Shown here one piece after another: positions 29,945-39,396 of a stretch of 64,000 nt of DNA. Origin of the DNA: Comamonadaceae bacterium (GTDB lineage Bacteria > Pseudomonadota > Gammaproteobacteria > Burkholderiales > Burkholderiaceae_C); NCBI GenBank assembly GCA_027488115.1, contig JAIYCG010000007.1:1-64000 (forward strand), given 5' to 3'. Made by a program: the position numbers and the translations under genes. Under the pieces are notes generated by a model. It had not been told where the DNA came from, ran no database searches, and was given only the letters and a program-made list of their open reading frames with translations. How positions within the stretch are numbered: position 1 is the first letter of the stretch; each line of letters opens with the position of its first letter.

Positions 29945-29960
29945 AACCGATCGGTCGGTT
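29945..29960. promoter_or_regulatory. TetR-family (PaaR-like) operator candidate upstream of paaG
   Basis: AACCGATCGGTCGGTT with perfect core ACCGATCGGT, 40-90 bp before the paaG start. Confidence 0.6.
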
Positions 29961-30032
29961 AATGGTACATTTTCAATTTTAAAAATGAAGCAGCCCACAA
30001 GCAGCCCTCAAGCATTCAAACAGGACGTCACC

Positions 30033-30836
30033 ATGACCCATGACCCCACTTTGTCAGTGAGCTTTGAAAAACGCGGCGCCGTGGCCTTGGTCACGCTCAA
30101 TCGCCCCCAAGCCCTGAACAGCTTCACGCGCCAAATGCACCATGACTTGTGGGCAGCGTTTGACCAAGCAGAGGCCGACCCTCAAATCAGGGCCATGGTG
30201 TTAACAGGTGCTGGCCGAGGTTTTTGTGCAGGGGCCGATTTGTCAGAGTTCGATTTCACACCCGGCCCCGACATGGTCCAACGGGCCGATCCTGGCCCCA
30301 TCATCGACCAAGCGTTCAACCCCACCACTCGCCGCATTCAGGCCTTGCGCATGCCTGTAGTGGCCGCCGTCAACGGCGTGGCCGCTGGCGCTGGCGCCTC
30401 CATTGCCATGGCTTGCGACATTGTCATTGCCTCACCGCAAGCCAGTTTTATTCAAGCCTTTAGCAAAATTGGACTCATTCCAGATGCTGGCAGCAGTTGG
30501 TTGTTGGTTGAGAGATTGGGCTTGCCGCGTGCACTGGCATTGGCCATGACGGGCGACAAACTCATGGCCGAGCAAGCCAAGGCCTGGGGCATGATTTGGG
30601 ACGTGGCCGACGACGCTGTGGCCTCGGCTTTCGTCATGGCCGAGAAATTGGCCACCATGCCTACCAAGGCTTTGGTGGCTACACGCAAACTCATGGCGGG
30701 CGCTCATACCCGCAGCTTGTCTGAGCAACTTGACAAAGAGCGTGATGCGCAGTCTGCGCTGGGTCAATCGCATGATTACTTTGAAGGTGTGAAAGCTTTC
30801 TTAGAAAAGCGACCCGCCCATTTCAAAGGTGAATGA
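30033..30836 (+). CDS. paaG: PaaG-like enoyl-CoA hydratase/isomerase (start trimmed to MTHDPT)
   Basis: VALVTLNRPQALNSFTRQMHHDL...GRGFCAGADLSEFDF...GLIPDAGSSWLLVERLG; next to paaI and paaK. Confidence 0.85.
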   Translation: MTHDPTLSVSFEKRGAVALVTLNRPQALNSFTRQMHHDLWAAFDQAEADPQIRAMVLTGAGRGFCAGADLSEFDFTPGPDMVQRADPGPIIDQAFNPTTRRIQALRMPVVAAVNGVAAGAGASIAMACDIVIASPQASFIQAFSKIGLIPDAGSSWLLVERLGLPRALALAMTGDKLMAEQAKAWGMIWDVADDAVASAFVMAEKLATMPTKALVATRKLMAGAHTRSLSEQLDKERDAQSALGQSHDYFEGVKAFLEKRPAHFKGE

Positions 30837-31303
30837 ACATGAACGCCACGGTGACGAGCCCCGCAACACCTTCGCAAGCCGCCCTTGATTTGGCCAAGCA
30901 AGTGGGGGAGTCGATGTTTGCGGTAGACACTGCAAGCAAAGACACCATGGGCATGCAACTCATCTCATGCGAACCTGGCAAGGCAGTCATTCAAATGACC
31001 GTCAAGGAACTTCACTTGAATGGCCACAAAATTTGCCATGGTGGTTTTATTTTTACGTTGGCCGATTCCACTTTTGCGTTTGCATGCAACAGCTACAACA
31101 AGGTGGCGGTGGCTGCTGGTTGTAGCATTGAATTTTTAAAGCCAGGCCAATTGGGTGATGTCTTAACCTGTGTGGGCCAAGAGCAAACTTTGAGCGGTCG
31201 ACACGGCATCTACGACATGAAAGTGACCAACCAAAAAGGCGATGTGATTGCCATGTTCAGGGGCAAGAGCGCGCAAATTCAAGGCACAGTCATTCCTGAG
31301 TAA
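30833..31303 (+). CDS. paaI: Hydroxyphenylacetyl-CoA thioesterase PaaI
   Basis: LNGHKICHGGFIFTLADSTFAFACNSYN hotdog motif; ATGA overlap with paaG. Confidence 0.9.
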   Translation: MNMNATVTSPATPSQAALDLAKQVGESMFAVDTASKDTMGMQLISCEPGKAVIQMTVKELHLNGHKICHGGFIFTLADSTFAFACNSYNKVAVAAGCSIEFLKPGQLGDVLTCVGQEQTLSGRHGIYDMKVTNQKGDVIAMFRGKSAQIQGTVIPE

Positions 31304-31337
31304 AGAGACACAGCAGAAATCTGACGGAGAAATTTGT

Positions 31338-32642
31338 ATGAGCACCCCCTCACGTTTGCCTTTAGAACCCATTGAAAAAGCCAGCAAGGACGAACTCCGC
31401 TCTTTGCAACTTAAGCGCTTGAAGGCAACGCTGCAACACGCCTACGACAACTCGCCGGTTTACAAAGCCAAGTTTGACAAGGCCGGTGTGCACCCAAGCG
31501 ATTGCAAATCTTTAGACGACTTGGCCAAGTTTCCGTTCACCACCAAAGCCGATTTGCGCGACAGCTATCCCTACGGCATGTTTGCGGTGCCTCGCTCTGG
31601 CTGCTCGCGCATTCATGCTTCCAGTGGCACCACTGGCAAACCTACTGTGGTGGGCTACACCCAGCGCGACATAGACACATGGGCTACCGTGGTGGCACGC
31701 AGTATTCGAGCAGGTGGTGCACAAGCAGGCGACATGGTGCATGTGAGTTATGGCTACGGTTTGTTTACGGGTGGTTTGGGCGCGCACTATGGGGCAGAAA
31801 AATTGGGCCTCACGGTGGTGCCTTTTGGTGGCGGCCAAACCGAGCGACAAGTGCAACTCATTCAAGACTTTAAGCCCGAGATCATCATGGTCACACCGAG
31901 CTACATGCTGGCCATTGCCGATGAGTTTGAGCGACAGGGCATTGACCCCCGCAGTACGTCATTGCGCATTGGTATCTTTGGTGCCGAGCCTTGGACCAAC
32001 GACATGCGCGCGGCCATTGAACAGCGCATGGGCATTGATGCCGTTGATATTTATGGCCTGTCTGAAGTCATGGGACCTGGTGTGGCCAGCGAGTGCATTG
32101 AAACCAAAGATGGCCCCACCATTTGGGAAGATCATTTCTATCCCGAAATCATCAACCCCGAAACTGGCGAGCCTGTGGCCGATGGCGAAATGGGCGAGTT
32201 GGTTTTTACCAGCCTGACCAAAGAAGCCTTGCCCATTATTCGATACAGAACGCGTGACTTAACCCGCTTGTTGCCAGGCACCGCACGCACCATGCGCCGC
32301 ATGGAAAAAATCACGGGTCGCAGTGACGACATGATGATCATTCGCGGTGTCAACGTTTTTCCGTCACAAATTGAAGAGTTGATTTTGAAACGCCCCGAAT
32401 TGGCGCCCCACTACCAATGTGTGCTCACTCGCGAAGGGCCGATGGACAACCTGAAGGTCGCAGTAGAGACTCGTCCTAACACCAAGCCAGACAGTCAGGA
32501 AGCCCTTGCTGCCGCCAAAATGCTGCAACACGACATCAAGGTCTACATTGGCTCGAGTGTTGAGATTGATTTGCGCGCAGAAGGCGGCGTAGAGCGCAGC
32601 CAAGGCAAGGCCAAGCGCGTGCTCGACCTGCGCGCCAAATAA
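31338..32642 (+). CDS. paaK: Phenylacetate-CoA ligase
   Basis: FPFTTKADLRDSYPYGMFAVPRSGCSRIHASSGTTGKPTVVGYT; RSDDMMIIRGVNVFPSQIEE. Confidence 0.95.
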   Translation: MSTPSRLPLEPIEKASKDELRSLQLKRLKATLQHAYDNSPVYKAKFDKAGVHPSDCKSLDDLAKFPFTTKADLRDSYPYGMFAVPRSGCSRIHASSGTTGKPTVVGYTQRDIDTWATVVARSIRAGGAQAGDMVHVSYGYGLFTGGLGAHYGAEKLGLTVVPFGGGQTERQVQLIQDFKPEIIMVTPSYMLAIADEFERQGIDPRSTSLRIGIFGAEPWTNDMRAAIEQRMGIDAVDIYGLSEVMGPGVASECIETKDGPTIWEDHFYPEIINPETGEPVADGEMGELVFTSLTKEALPIIRYRTRDLTRLLPGTARTMRRMEKITGRSDDMMIIRGVNVFPSQIEELILKRPELAPHYQCVLTREGPMDNLKVAVETRPNTKPDSQEALAAAKMLQHDIKVYIGSSVEIDLRAEGGVERSQGKAKRVLDLRAK

Positions 32643-32651
32643 GCCAAGGCT

Positions 32652-34511
32652 TTAAGCTGCGGCGCTGATCTGTGGTTTGAGGTCTGCTTTGACCTCTGCT
32701 TTGACTTCTGTTTTGACCTTGCTAGGGGTGCCATCCAACCAAGCGCTGGTGCGTTCTTGGTGCGCCTCATCGGAGCTTGTGTAGCTCAAACGCCAAGTAT
32801 GGTCATCAGCGGGAATGTTCAGATCCAATACAAATACTTTTTGATCCCGCGTGACGGTGGCTTTGGCTTTCTTCTCGTTGCCAAGCAGCAAGGTCAAATC
32901 GTCTAATTTCTTCAATCGCCAAGTGGTCGATTTGGTTTTGCTGCTGGCCACAGCCCACCATTCGTCGCCAGCCGCCATGCCTGCTTTTTCTGCAGCACCA
33001 CCGCGCAGCACCGCTTTCACTTGAACCACACCTTGGGTTTCTACAACTCGCAGACCCAGGCGCTGTGCCATTTGGGAGGGGTCTTCGTGCACCACAACGC
33101 CATGCGAAGACAGCAAAGTTTTGAGTGGCAGCTCTTGCGTGCTGTGCACCCAAGCTTTGATTTCTTTGTGCCAGCTGCGGCCTGTTTGCGCTTGTAATTC
33201 TGTCAGCAAGTCTGCTTCTGTGAGCGGCCCGCCTTGGCAGCGTTGCCACAAACCCCGCATCACTTGATCTAAGTTGCCAGTGCCTTCAGAACGCATTGTC
33301 AAATCTAGGCACAGGGCTACCAAGGCTCCTTTGGTGTAGTAGCTGATGGTGCTGTTGGGCGTGTTCTCGTCTTGCCGGTAGTATTTCACCCAGGCATCGA
33401 AACTGGCCTGAGCCACCGACTGAATTTGTCGGCCTGGTGCTTGCAAAACCATGTTGATGGTTTTGTTGATCAGTTTGAAATAGGTGGTGTCGTCAATGAG
33501 CTTGGCACGGCGCAAAAGCAGGTCGTCGTAATAGCTGGTGAAGCCTTCAAAAAACCAGAGAAGCTCTGTGTAATTTTCTTGGGTGTAGTCGTAGCGCTTG
33601 AACTCTGCGGGCCGCAGTTGCTTCACATTCCAAGTGTGAAAGTACTCATGGCTAATCAAGCCCAGCAACCTCACATACCCATCGGGCATTTTTTTCATGG
33701 CAAGGGCAGGCAAGTCGCGGCGATTGCAAATGAGGGCTGTTGAGTTGCGATGTTCTAAACCGCCGTAGCCCTCTTCAACCGTGTTGAGCATGAACACATA
33801 GCGTTTGTAGGGCGCACTGGCCGCAGGTTTTTTCTGATGCCAAAACTTGATTTCGGTTTCGCAAATTTTTTGAGTGTCGGCCACAAGTCGCTCGCCATCG
33901 AATGACGCCATGGCGCCGGCCACCACAAACTCATGGGGAATGCCGCAAGCTGTAAATTGGCCACGCCAAAAGTTGCCCAACTCAAAGGGGCAGTCGACCA
34001 GCTCGTCGTAGTTGCTGGCCAGATAGTCGCCGAAGCCTTGCTTGTTGACTTTGACGGCCTGCAAGCCGGAAGCCGCCAGCCAAGTACTGCCTTTGATGGC
34101 GGTCAATGTCAGTGCATGGGGCATGTCTTCTTGGCCATGCACTCTCAGGCACAAACTGGTGCCATTGAAAAAACCACGCTGTGTATCCAGCCATGCCGTG
34201 CGCACCGAGCTGTCAAAGGCATACACCTCATAACTCAATTGCAAGGCTTCTCCAGCCTTGCATTGAATGTGCCACTGGCTCTTGTTGTCTTGATGCACGG
34301 CAACTGCTTTGCCGGATTGTGAGGCTTTGATGCTTTGCAAGTTCTTGGCAAACTCGCGCACCAAGTAGCTGCCAGGTATCCACACAGGCAATGAGACCAC
34401 TTGCCCAGCCGCTGGCTCTGCGATGTTCAAAACAATTTTGAAAAGATGGGAGTGGGTGTGGCTGGCATCAATGCTGTAATGAACACCAGAACTTATTTTT
34501 TTCGAACTCAT
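32652..34511 (-). CDS. M61 (glycyl aminopeptidase-like) family peptidase with PDZ-like region
   Basis: SHEYFHTWNVKQLRPAEF (HEXXH-type SHEYFH), AGMAAGDEWWAV PDZ-like. Start set at MSSKKISSG. Confidence 0.88.
   Translation of the reverse strand: MSSKKISSGVHYSIDASHTHSHLFKIVLNIAEPAAGQVVSLPVWIPGSYLVREFAKNLQSIKASQSGKAVAVHQDNKSQWHIQCKAGEALQLSYEVYAFDSSVRTAWLDTQRGFFNGTSLCLRVHGQEDMPHALTLTAIKGSTWLAASGLQAVKVNKQGFGDYLASNYDELVDCPFELGNFWRGQFTACGIPHEFVVAGAMASFDGERLVADTQKICETEIKFWHQKKPAASAPYKRYVFMLNTVEEGYGGLEHRNSTALICNRRDLPALAMKKMPDGYVRLLGLISHEYFHTWNVKQLRPAEFKRYDYTQENYTELLWFFEGFTSYYDDLLLRRAKLIDDTTYFKLINKTINMVLQAPGRQIQSVAQASFDAWVKYYRQDENTPNSTISYYTKGALVALCLDLTMRSEGTGNLDQVMRGLWQRCQGGPLTEADLLTELQAQTGRSWHKEIKAWVHSTQELPLKTLLSSHGVVVHEDPSQMAQRLGLRVVETQGVVQVKAVLRGGAAEKAGMAAGDEWWAVASSKTKSTTWRLKKLDDLTLLLGNEKKAKATVTRDQKVFVLDLNIPADDHTWRLSYTSSDEAHQERTSAWLDGTPSKVKTEVKAEVKADLKPQISAAA
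32677..32724. repeat. In-frame ~12-bp tandem repeat at the 3' end of the M61 gene
   Basis: tttgaggtctgc/tttgacctctgc/tttgacttctgt/tttgaccttgct; encodes a VKTEVKAEVKADLK tail. Confidence 0.8.
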
Positions 34512-34957
34512 GTTGCAGCAGCTCCAATCAAGCAACTGAAGGCGGCCACAAGGGTCAGGTGCCACCGCATGGGTAACCACTCTTGCAGACCTGCTTCTAA
34601 GTAGGTTTTGCGATCTACGGCATAGCAAATGCCTAAGATCAAAGCCAGCAAGGGCAAGCCTGCATAGGCGGGCATGGTAACCGCCACCCATGCCATCAAG
34701 GAAGGGACAACACCCCAACCAAAGTTGAACAGGGGTGCATTGTGCATACGGCTCACGTTTTTAAAGCCGATGCCCCAATGAATGCCGCCTAAAAAAGAAA
34801 CAATGGCGGCACCGTAGCCTGCCATGGCCAAGGCCAAGAAGGGGTGAAGGTCGGGTTCAACCAACCAGAGCAGCACGGCCATGCCAACAAAAGGGGTCAG
34901 TCCTGTATAGGCCAAAAGCTTAACCTGCTTTCGAGTTCGATCTGCGTGCTCACTCAT
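34508..34957 (-). CDS. DUF3429 family membrane protein
   Basis: LLAYTGLTPFVGMAVLLWL...IVSFLGGIHWGIGF. Confidence 0.82.
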   Translation of the reverse strand: MSEHADRTRKQVKLLAYTGLTPFVGMAVLLWLVEPDLHPFLALAMAGYGAAIVSFLGGIHWGIGFKNVSRMHNAPLFNFGWGVVPSLMAWVAVTMPAYAGLPLLALILGICYAVDRKTYLEAGLQEWLPMRWHLTLVAAFSCLIGAAAT

Positions 34958-35667
34958 GGTTTCACTGCGTTCAACAAAGATTCAATTTGAGCGGCCTCAA
35001 TGGCACCTGGCACGCGCGTCCCATCGGCCACAAACAAGGTGGGTGTGCCATTGATGCGGTTCTTTTTGCCAAACTCCACAATGGCATCGATGTTGTGGGT
35101 GTCACAGGCAACCGACGGAGGTGTAATGCCTTGCTGCATCCAGTCGTTCCATGTTTTGGCGCGGTCTTTGGCGCAAGCAATGTTGCGTGATTTGACTTTG
35201 GAGTCTTCGCCCAATACGGGGTACATCAGATGGTAGATGGTCACGTTGTCTATTTTTTGCAGGTCTTTTTCAAAACGTTTGCAATAGCCGCAATTGGGAT
35301 CTGCAAAAACGACTAACTTGCGCTTGCCGTTGCCTTTGACTTGGGTGAAGGCAAACTTCACTGGCAGACTGTCAAATGGAATGGCCGAAAGCTTGTCGTT
35401 TCGCTCTTCCGTTAAGTTGCGTTTTTGCTTGGTGTCAATCAAGGCGCCTTGAATCAGAAAGTCGCCTTTGGCATCGGTGTAAAAAATCTCATTGCCCTGA
35501 ACACGAATTTCAAAGACACCGGCCATGGGTGTTTTAGAGATCTCTTCAATTTTGGGTAAAGAGGGCAAACGCTCACTCAAGATTTTTTTCAAATTGGCAT
35601 CTTGTGCCATGACGCAGGTGCTGGCTACAAGCAAGCAAGTGGTGGTGAAAGCTCTCATGAAGCGCAT
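34954..35667 (-). CDS. dsbC: DsbC-type thiol:disulfide interchange protein
   Basis: VVFADPNCGYCKRFEKDLQ CXXC; NGTPTLFVADGTRVPGAI. Confidence 0.92.
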   Translation of the reverse strand: MRFMRAFTTTCLLVASTCVMAQDANLKKILSERLPSLPKIEEISKTPMAGVFEIRVQGNEIFYTDAKGDFLIQGALIDTKQKRNLTEERNDKLSAIPFDSLPVKFAFTQVKGNGKRKLVVFADPNCGYCKRFEKDLQKIDNVTIYHLMYPVLGEDSKVKSRNIACAKDRAKTWNDWMQQGITPPSVACDTHNIDAIVEFGKKNRINGTPTLFVADGTRVPGAIEAAQIESLLNAVKP

Positions 35668-35709
35668 GCTTTGATTATCCTAAGTGGCCGTGAGGCGATA
35701 CATATTGCA

Positions 35710-36894
35710 TCAAGCCTTCGAAGAAGATTTCATGGCTTCTGTGGCCATCCATTTCTTCAAAGGCGTGAATTGGTTGAAGGTCGACATGCCCCAGTTTCGG
35801 AGTTTTTTCAAGGGCAAGTCGGGTTGTGCAAACAGCCTTTGCAGACCATCGGTGACCATGCCCATGGCCATCACTTCGGCTTGACGCGCACGTTCGTAGC
35901 GCCGCAATAATTTGGGGTCGCTCAGTGGACGCCAAAACTCTTTGGCTTGAATGACACGAGACAAAGCAATGACATCTGCCAGTCCCACATTCAAGCCTTG
36001 CCCTGCGAGCGGATGAAGCGTGTGTGCAGCATCTCCAGCCAGGACAAACGATGCGGCTTGCTTGCTTGACATTGAGCCAGGCATGGATCCAGGCATCATG
36101 CCAGTCCAACGCGCAGCCTTGGCCAACTGCAGTGGCCAAACAGCGCGCTCACTGATCAACTCCACGTTGCCAGCAATGCCTTGACTGGCCTCTAGCAATT
36201 GCGCGCAAAAACTGGCTGCCTCGCTGGTGCGCAATGTTTCTGCTCGCGTGGGTGTAAGCGACCAGACGACCGCCCAATCGTGACTGCTCTCACCGCCAAT
36301 CGGCAGGAACGCCAAAATTTCTGGGCCATGTGTGTTGTGAAACCATTGCCGCGCGATTTGCGCGTGTGGCGCTTGCGTTCGAATGCGGCAAGCCAAGGCA
36401 TGTTGCTCATAATGCTTGATGTCAAACTCAACGCCGAGCTCGGCGCGCGTTTGGCTGGCTCGGCCCTCGCAAATGACTGTCAAAGGCGCACTCACGCTGT
36501 CGAGAACTTCTTGAATCAAGGGCTGAAACCCAATTGCCTTGGCCAAATTGAATTCCAAGGCGGGCACATCAACCATCCAGTTCAAAGCATCAACGCTTTG
36601 TTGGGATGCGCTGAAGTCCAATTGACCACCTTGATCGCCTTCAATGTGCATTTTTAAAATGGGCGTGCAAGCGGGGCCTTCTGGCCAACAACGCAAATCC
36701 AAAAGCAGTTGCCGCGAGGCTGCGTTCAAGGAATAAGCACGCACATCGCTATGGCCTGGGGCTGAAGGTTGGGCAGCAGGATTTTTGGCCAGGGCCACAC
36801 GCAGTCCTTGTGATGCCAACAGCAAGGCCAAGCTGCGCCCAACGATGCCTGAGCCTCGGATGCAAACGTCAAATTGGGTGGGTGAATGCGACAT
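35710..36894 (-). CDS. UbiH/UbiF/VisC-type FAD-dependent monooxygenase
   Basis: CIRGSGIVGRSLALLLASQGLRVAL; LAGDAAHTLHPLAGQGLNVGLADVIAL. Confidence 0.9.
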   Translation of the reverse strand: MSHSPTQFDVCIRGSGIVGRSLALLLASQGLRVALAKNPAAQPSAPGHSDVRAYSLNAASRQLLLDLRCWPEGPACTPILKMHIEGDQGGQLDFSASQQSVDALNWMVDVPALEFNLAKAIGFQPLIQEVLDSVSAPLTVICEGRASQTRAELGVEFDIKHYEQHALACRIRTQAPHAQIARQWFHNTHGPEILAFLPIGGESSHDWAVVWSLTPTRAETLRTSEAASFCAQLLEASQGIAGNVELISERAVWPLQLAKAARWTGMMPGSMPGSMSSKQAASFVLAGDAAHTLHPLAGQGLNVGLADVIALSRVIQAKEFWRPLSDPKLLRRYERARQAEVMAMGMVTDGLQRLFAQPDLPLKKLRNWGMSTFNQFTPLKKWMATEAMKSSSKA

Positions 36895-36939
36895 GAGTCT
36901 GATTGTAAAAGGCGTTCGAAAAGTCTTTAAAAGGCTTGT

Positions 36940-37689
36940 TCAGGTGAGTGTGCCCCAAGTCAAATCAATGCCATATTTCGCTCGCAAGGCCTCAATGTCT
37001 TCAGGGGTATCCATGTCGACTTGGAAGTGCGGGTTCATGGCGTGCCATGGGTGGCAATGCTGCGGATTGAGTTTGCGCCATTCTTTGCCGCCAGGCAGGT
37101 CTTGCGGGTTAGGCTTGCCAGTGGCAGACGTACCCTGTGAAAAATCCAACAGGTCAGACATGACTTTCTCTGACAACATCACCGGATTGCCAGGCTGCCC
37201 GTCAAACCATGGCTGAAGCATGTGGGTGCCCATTGGGCTGGCTTTGACCGCTGCGATCAGGGCACGCAAGTCGTCGGTTTCTAGCAGTGGTTGGTCGGCC
37301 AAAGCCACCATCAGCCATTGAGGTTGTAAGTTGGTGGCTTTGGCCAAACCTAAATGGAGCGAGCTGTTTTGACCGTCTGTGGGCCTTGAATTGAGAACCT
37401 GATGGACCGGCATGCCGGGCAAAGCTTGCCCAGGCAAGCTGCTCTGCCACCTAGCGGACAGTGCGTCTTGTATCAATTCAGCGTTGTGTCCCAAGACCAG
37501 AACCGTTTCGTCGATGCCGGCCTGCTCGAGGGCGGTGAGCAGACGGTTGAGCAGTGTTTGCCCATCACGTAGAAGCAAACATTTAGGCCGGCCGCCCATT
37601 CGAGAGGCTGTGCCAGCGGCCAACACCACTGCCACAATTCGCAGGCGAGGGCAGGGGGTGGCAAGTTGGCAATTCAGGTTCTTTTGCAT
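36940..37689 (-). CDS. MobA/MocA-like nucleotidyltransferase
   Basis: VVLAAGTASRMGGRPKCLLLRDGQTLLNRLL; MVALADQPLLETDDLR. Confidence 0.87.
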   Translation of the reverse strand: MQKNLNCQLATPCPRLRIVAVVLAAGTASRMGGRPKCLLLRDGQTLLNRLLTALEQAGIDETVLVLGHNAELIQDALSARWQSSLPGQALPGMPVHQVLNSRPTDGQNSSLHLGLAKATNLQPQWLMVALADQPLLETDDLRALIAAVKASPMGTHMLQPWFDGQPGNPVMLSEKVMSDLLDFSQGTSATGKPNPQDLPGGKEWRKLNPQHCHPWHAMNPHFQVDMDTPEDIEALRAKYGIDLTWGTLT

Positions 37690-37772
37690 AGTGGCCGCAG
37701 ACAGGGTTCTAAATTAGACCACGCAGACCCCTTAAAATCTCAGATTCATCGCTGAATCCAAGAAAGTCTTCC

Positions 37773-38864
37773 ATGAGCCTCAAATGCGGCATTGTGGGCC
37801 TGCCCAACGTTGGCAAGTCCACCCTTTTTAACGCCCTCACCAAAGCAGGCATTGCGGCCGAAAACTACCCTTTTTGCACCATTGAACCCAATACGGGCGT
37901 GGTGGAAGTGCCCGACCCCCGCCTGCAGGAGCTAGCTGCCATCATCACCCCCGAGCGCATCGTGCCGGCCATTGTGGAGTTCGTCGACATTGCCGGCTTG
38001 GTGGCTGGCGCCAGTACAGGCGAGGGCTTGGGCAACAAATTCTTGGCCCATATTCGCGAAACCGATGCCACCATCAATGTGGTGCGGTGTTTTGAAGATG
38101 ACAACGTGATTCACGTGGCCGGTCGGGTCGATCCTATCTCTGACATCGAAGTGATTCAAACCGAGTTGTGCTTGGCCGACCTGACAGCGGTCGAAAAAGG
38201 CTTGCACCGCGTGCAAAAAACGGCGCGCTCTGGCGACAAGGAGTCCATCAAGTTGGTGGCCATTTTGGAAAAATGCCAAGCCGCTTTGAACGAAGGCAAG
38301 CCTGTTCGAACCATTGACTTCAGCAAGGAGGAACGCCCCCTTTTGCAACAGTTTTTCTTGATCACTGCCAAGCCCGCCATGTTTGTGGCCAACGTGGCCG
38401 AAGATGGTTTTGAAAACAACCCTTTGTTAGATCGGCTGAAAGAATATGCGGCTGCACAAAATGCCCCAGTGGTGGCCATCAGCGCCAAGTTAGAAGCAGA
38501 GATGTCTGAAATGTCAGACGAAGACCGTCAGATGTTTTTGGAAGAGTTGGGTCAAACAGAGCCCGGACTGAACCGTTTGATTCGTTCTGCATATGCATTG
38601 TTGGGTTTGCAAACCTATTTCACGGCCGGTGTGAAAGAAGTGCGCGCATGGACCATTCACGTGGGCGACACGGGCCCCCAAGCGGCTGGTGTGATTCACA
38701 CCGATTTTGAAAAAGGTTACATCCGCGCTCAAACCATTTCGTATGACGATTACATCGCCTACAAAGGTGAACAAGGCGCCAAAGACGCCGGCAAAATGCG
38801 CGCTGAAGGCAAAGAGTATGTGGTCAAGGACGGCGACGTGATGAACTTCTTGTTCAGCAGCTAA
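37773..38864 (+). CDS. ychF: Redox-regulated GTPase/ATPase YchF
   Basis: [43 protein letters not shown]-domain C-terminus. Confidence 0.97.
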   Translation: MSLKCGIVGLPNVGKSTLFNALTKAGIAAENYPFCTIEPNTGVVEVPDPRLQELAAIITPERIVPAIVEFVDIAGLVAGASTGEGLGNKFLAHIRETDATINVVRCFEDDNVIHVAGRVDPISDIEVIQTELCLADLTAVEKGLHRVQKTARSGDKESIKLVAILEKCQAALNEGKPVRTIDFSKEERPLLQQFFLITAKPAMFVANVAEDGFENNPLLDRLKEYAAAQNAPVVAISAKLEAEMSEMSDEDRQMFLEELGQTEPGLNRLIRSAYALLGLQTYFTAGVKEVRAWTIHVGDTGPQAAGVIHTDFEKGYIRAQTISYDDYIAYKGEQGAKDAGKMRAEGKEYVVKDGDVMNFLFSS

Positions 38865-38868
38865 GCAC

Positions 38869-39396
38869 TCAAACTTTTTGTTCTGAAGTTCGAGACTCTT
38901 GAGCCTCTTCATGCGCTAAGTTTTCAATGAGGGCAAGCAGCACCTTTCGGGTGATGAGCAAATTGGCGGCGCTCACACCTTTGACTGCCACATGGTTCAC
39001 ATCAACCGCCAAGGGTACCAAGCGTTTCTTCAATGCGCGGCCTTTGGCCGTCAGGTGCACATACATGTTTTTGCGGTTCTCGGGTATTTGACGCCGTTCC
39101 ACATAGCCCAATTCTTCCATGGCTTTGATGGCGCTGAATGTGGTGGGCTCCATCACGCCCGCTAAGTCGCTGAGTTCTTTTTGAGTCAGGCCATCGGCGG
39201 TCCAAAGAATGCGCAAGAAAGTCCAATGACCAAATGAAATTTGGTGCTGTTGAAGTCGCACCTGCAAGCGCTTATTGAAGGCCCGGCCTGCATCGCGCAC
39301 CAAGTGAGCCAGACGATCATCGGGCACCGACTCGTGCCAGTGGCGCAGAATACTTTGGGTGTCGCCCAGCTTGGGTGTGCTTGAGTTTTTAGGCAT
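38869..39396 (-). CDS. MarR family transcriptional regulator
   Basis: ILWTADGLTQKELSDLAGVMEPTTFSAIKAMEELGYVERRQIPENRKNMYVHLTAKGRAL. Confidence 0.92.
   Translation of the reverse strand: MPKNSSTPKLGDTQSILRHWHESVPDDRLAHLVRDAGRAFNKRLQVRLQQHQISFGHWTFLRILWTADGLTQKELSDLAGVMEPTTFSAIKAMEELGYVERRQIPENRKNMYVHLTAKGRALKKRLVPLAVDVNHVAVKGVSAANLLITRKVLLALIENLAHEEAQESRTSEQKV

Noticed and set aside
34512-34718. N-terminal 69-aa extension of the M61 peptidase ORF
   Set aside because: Overlaps the DUF3429 gene in another frame; the internal Met at 34511 gives the expected N-terminus and a 4-bp overlap.
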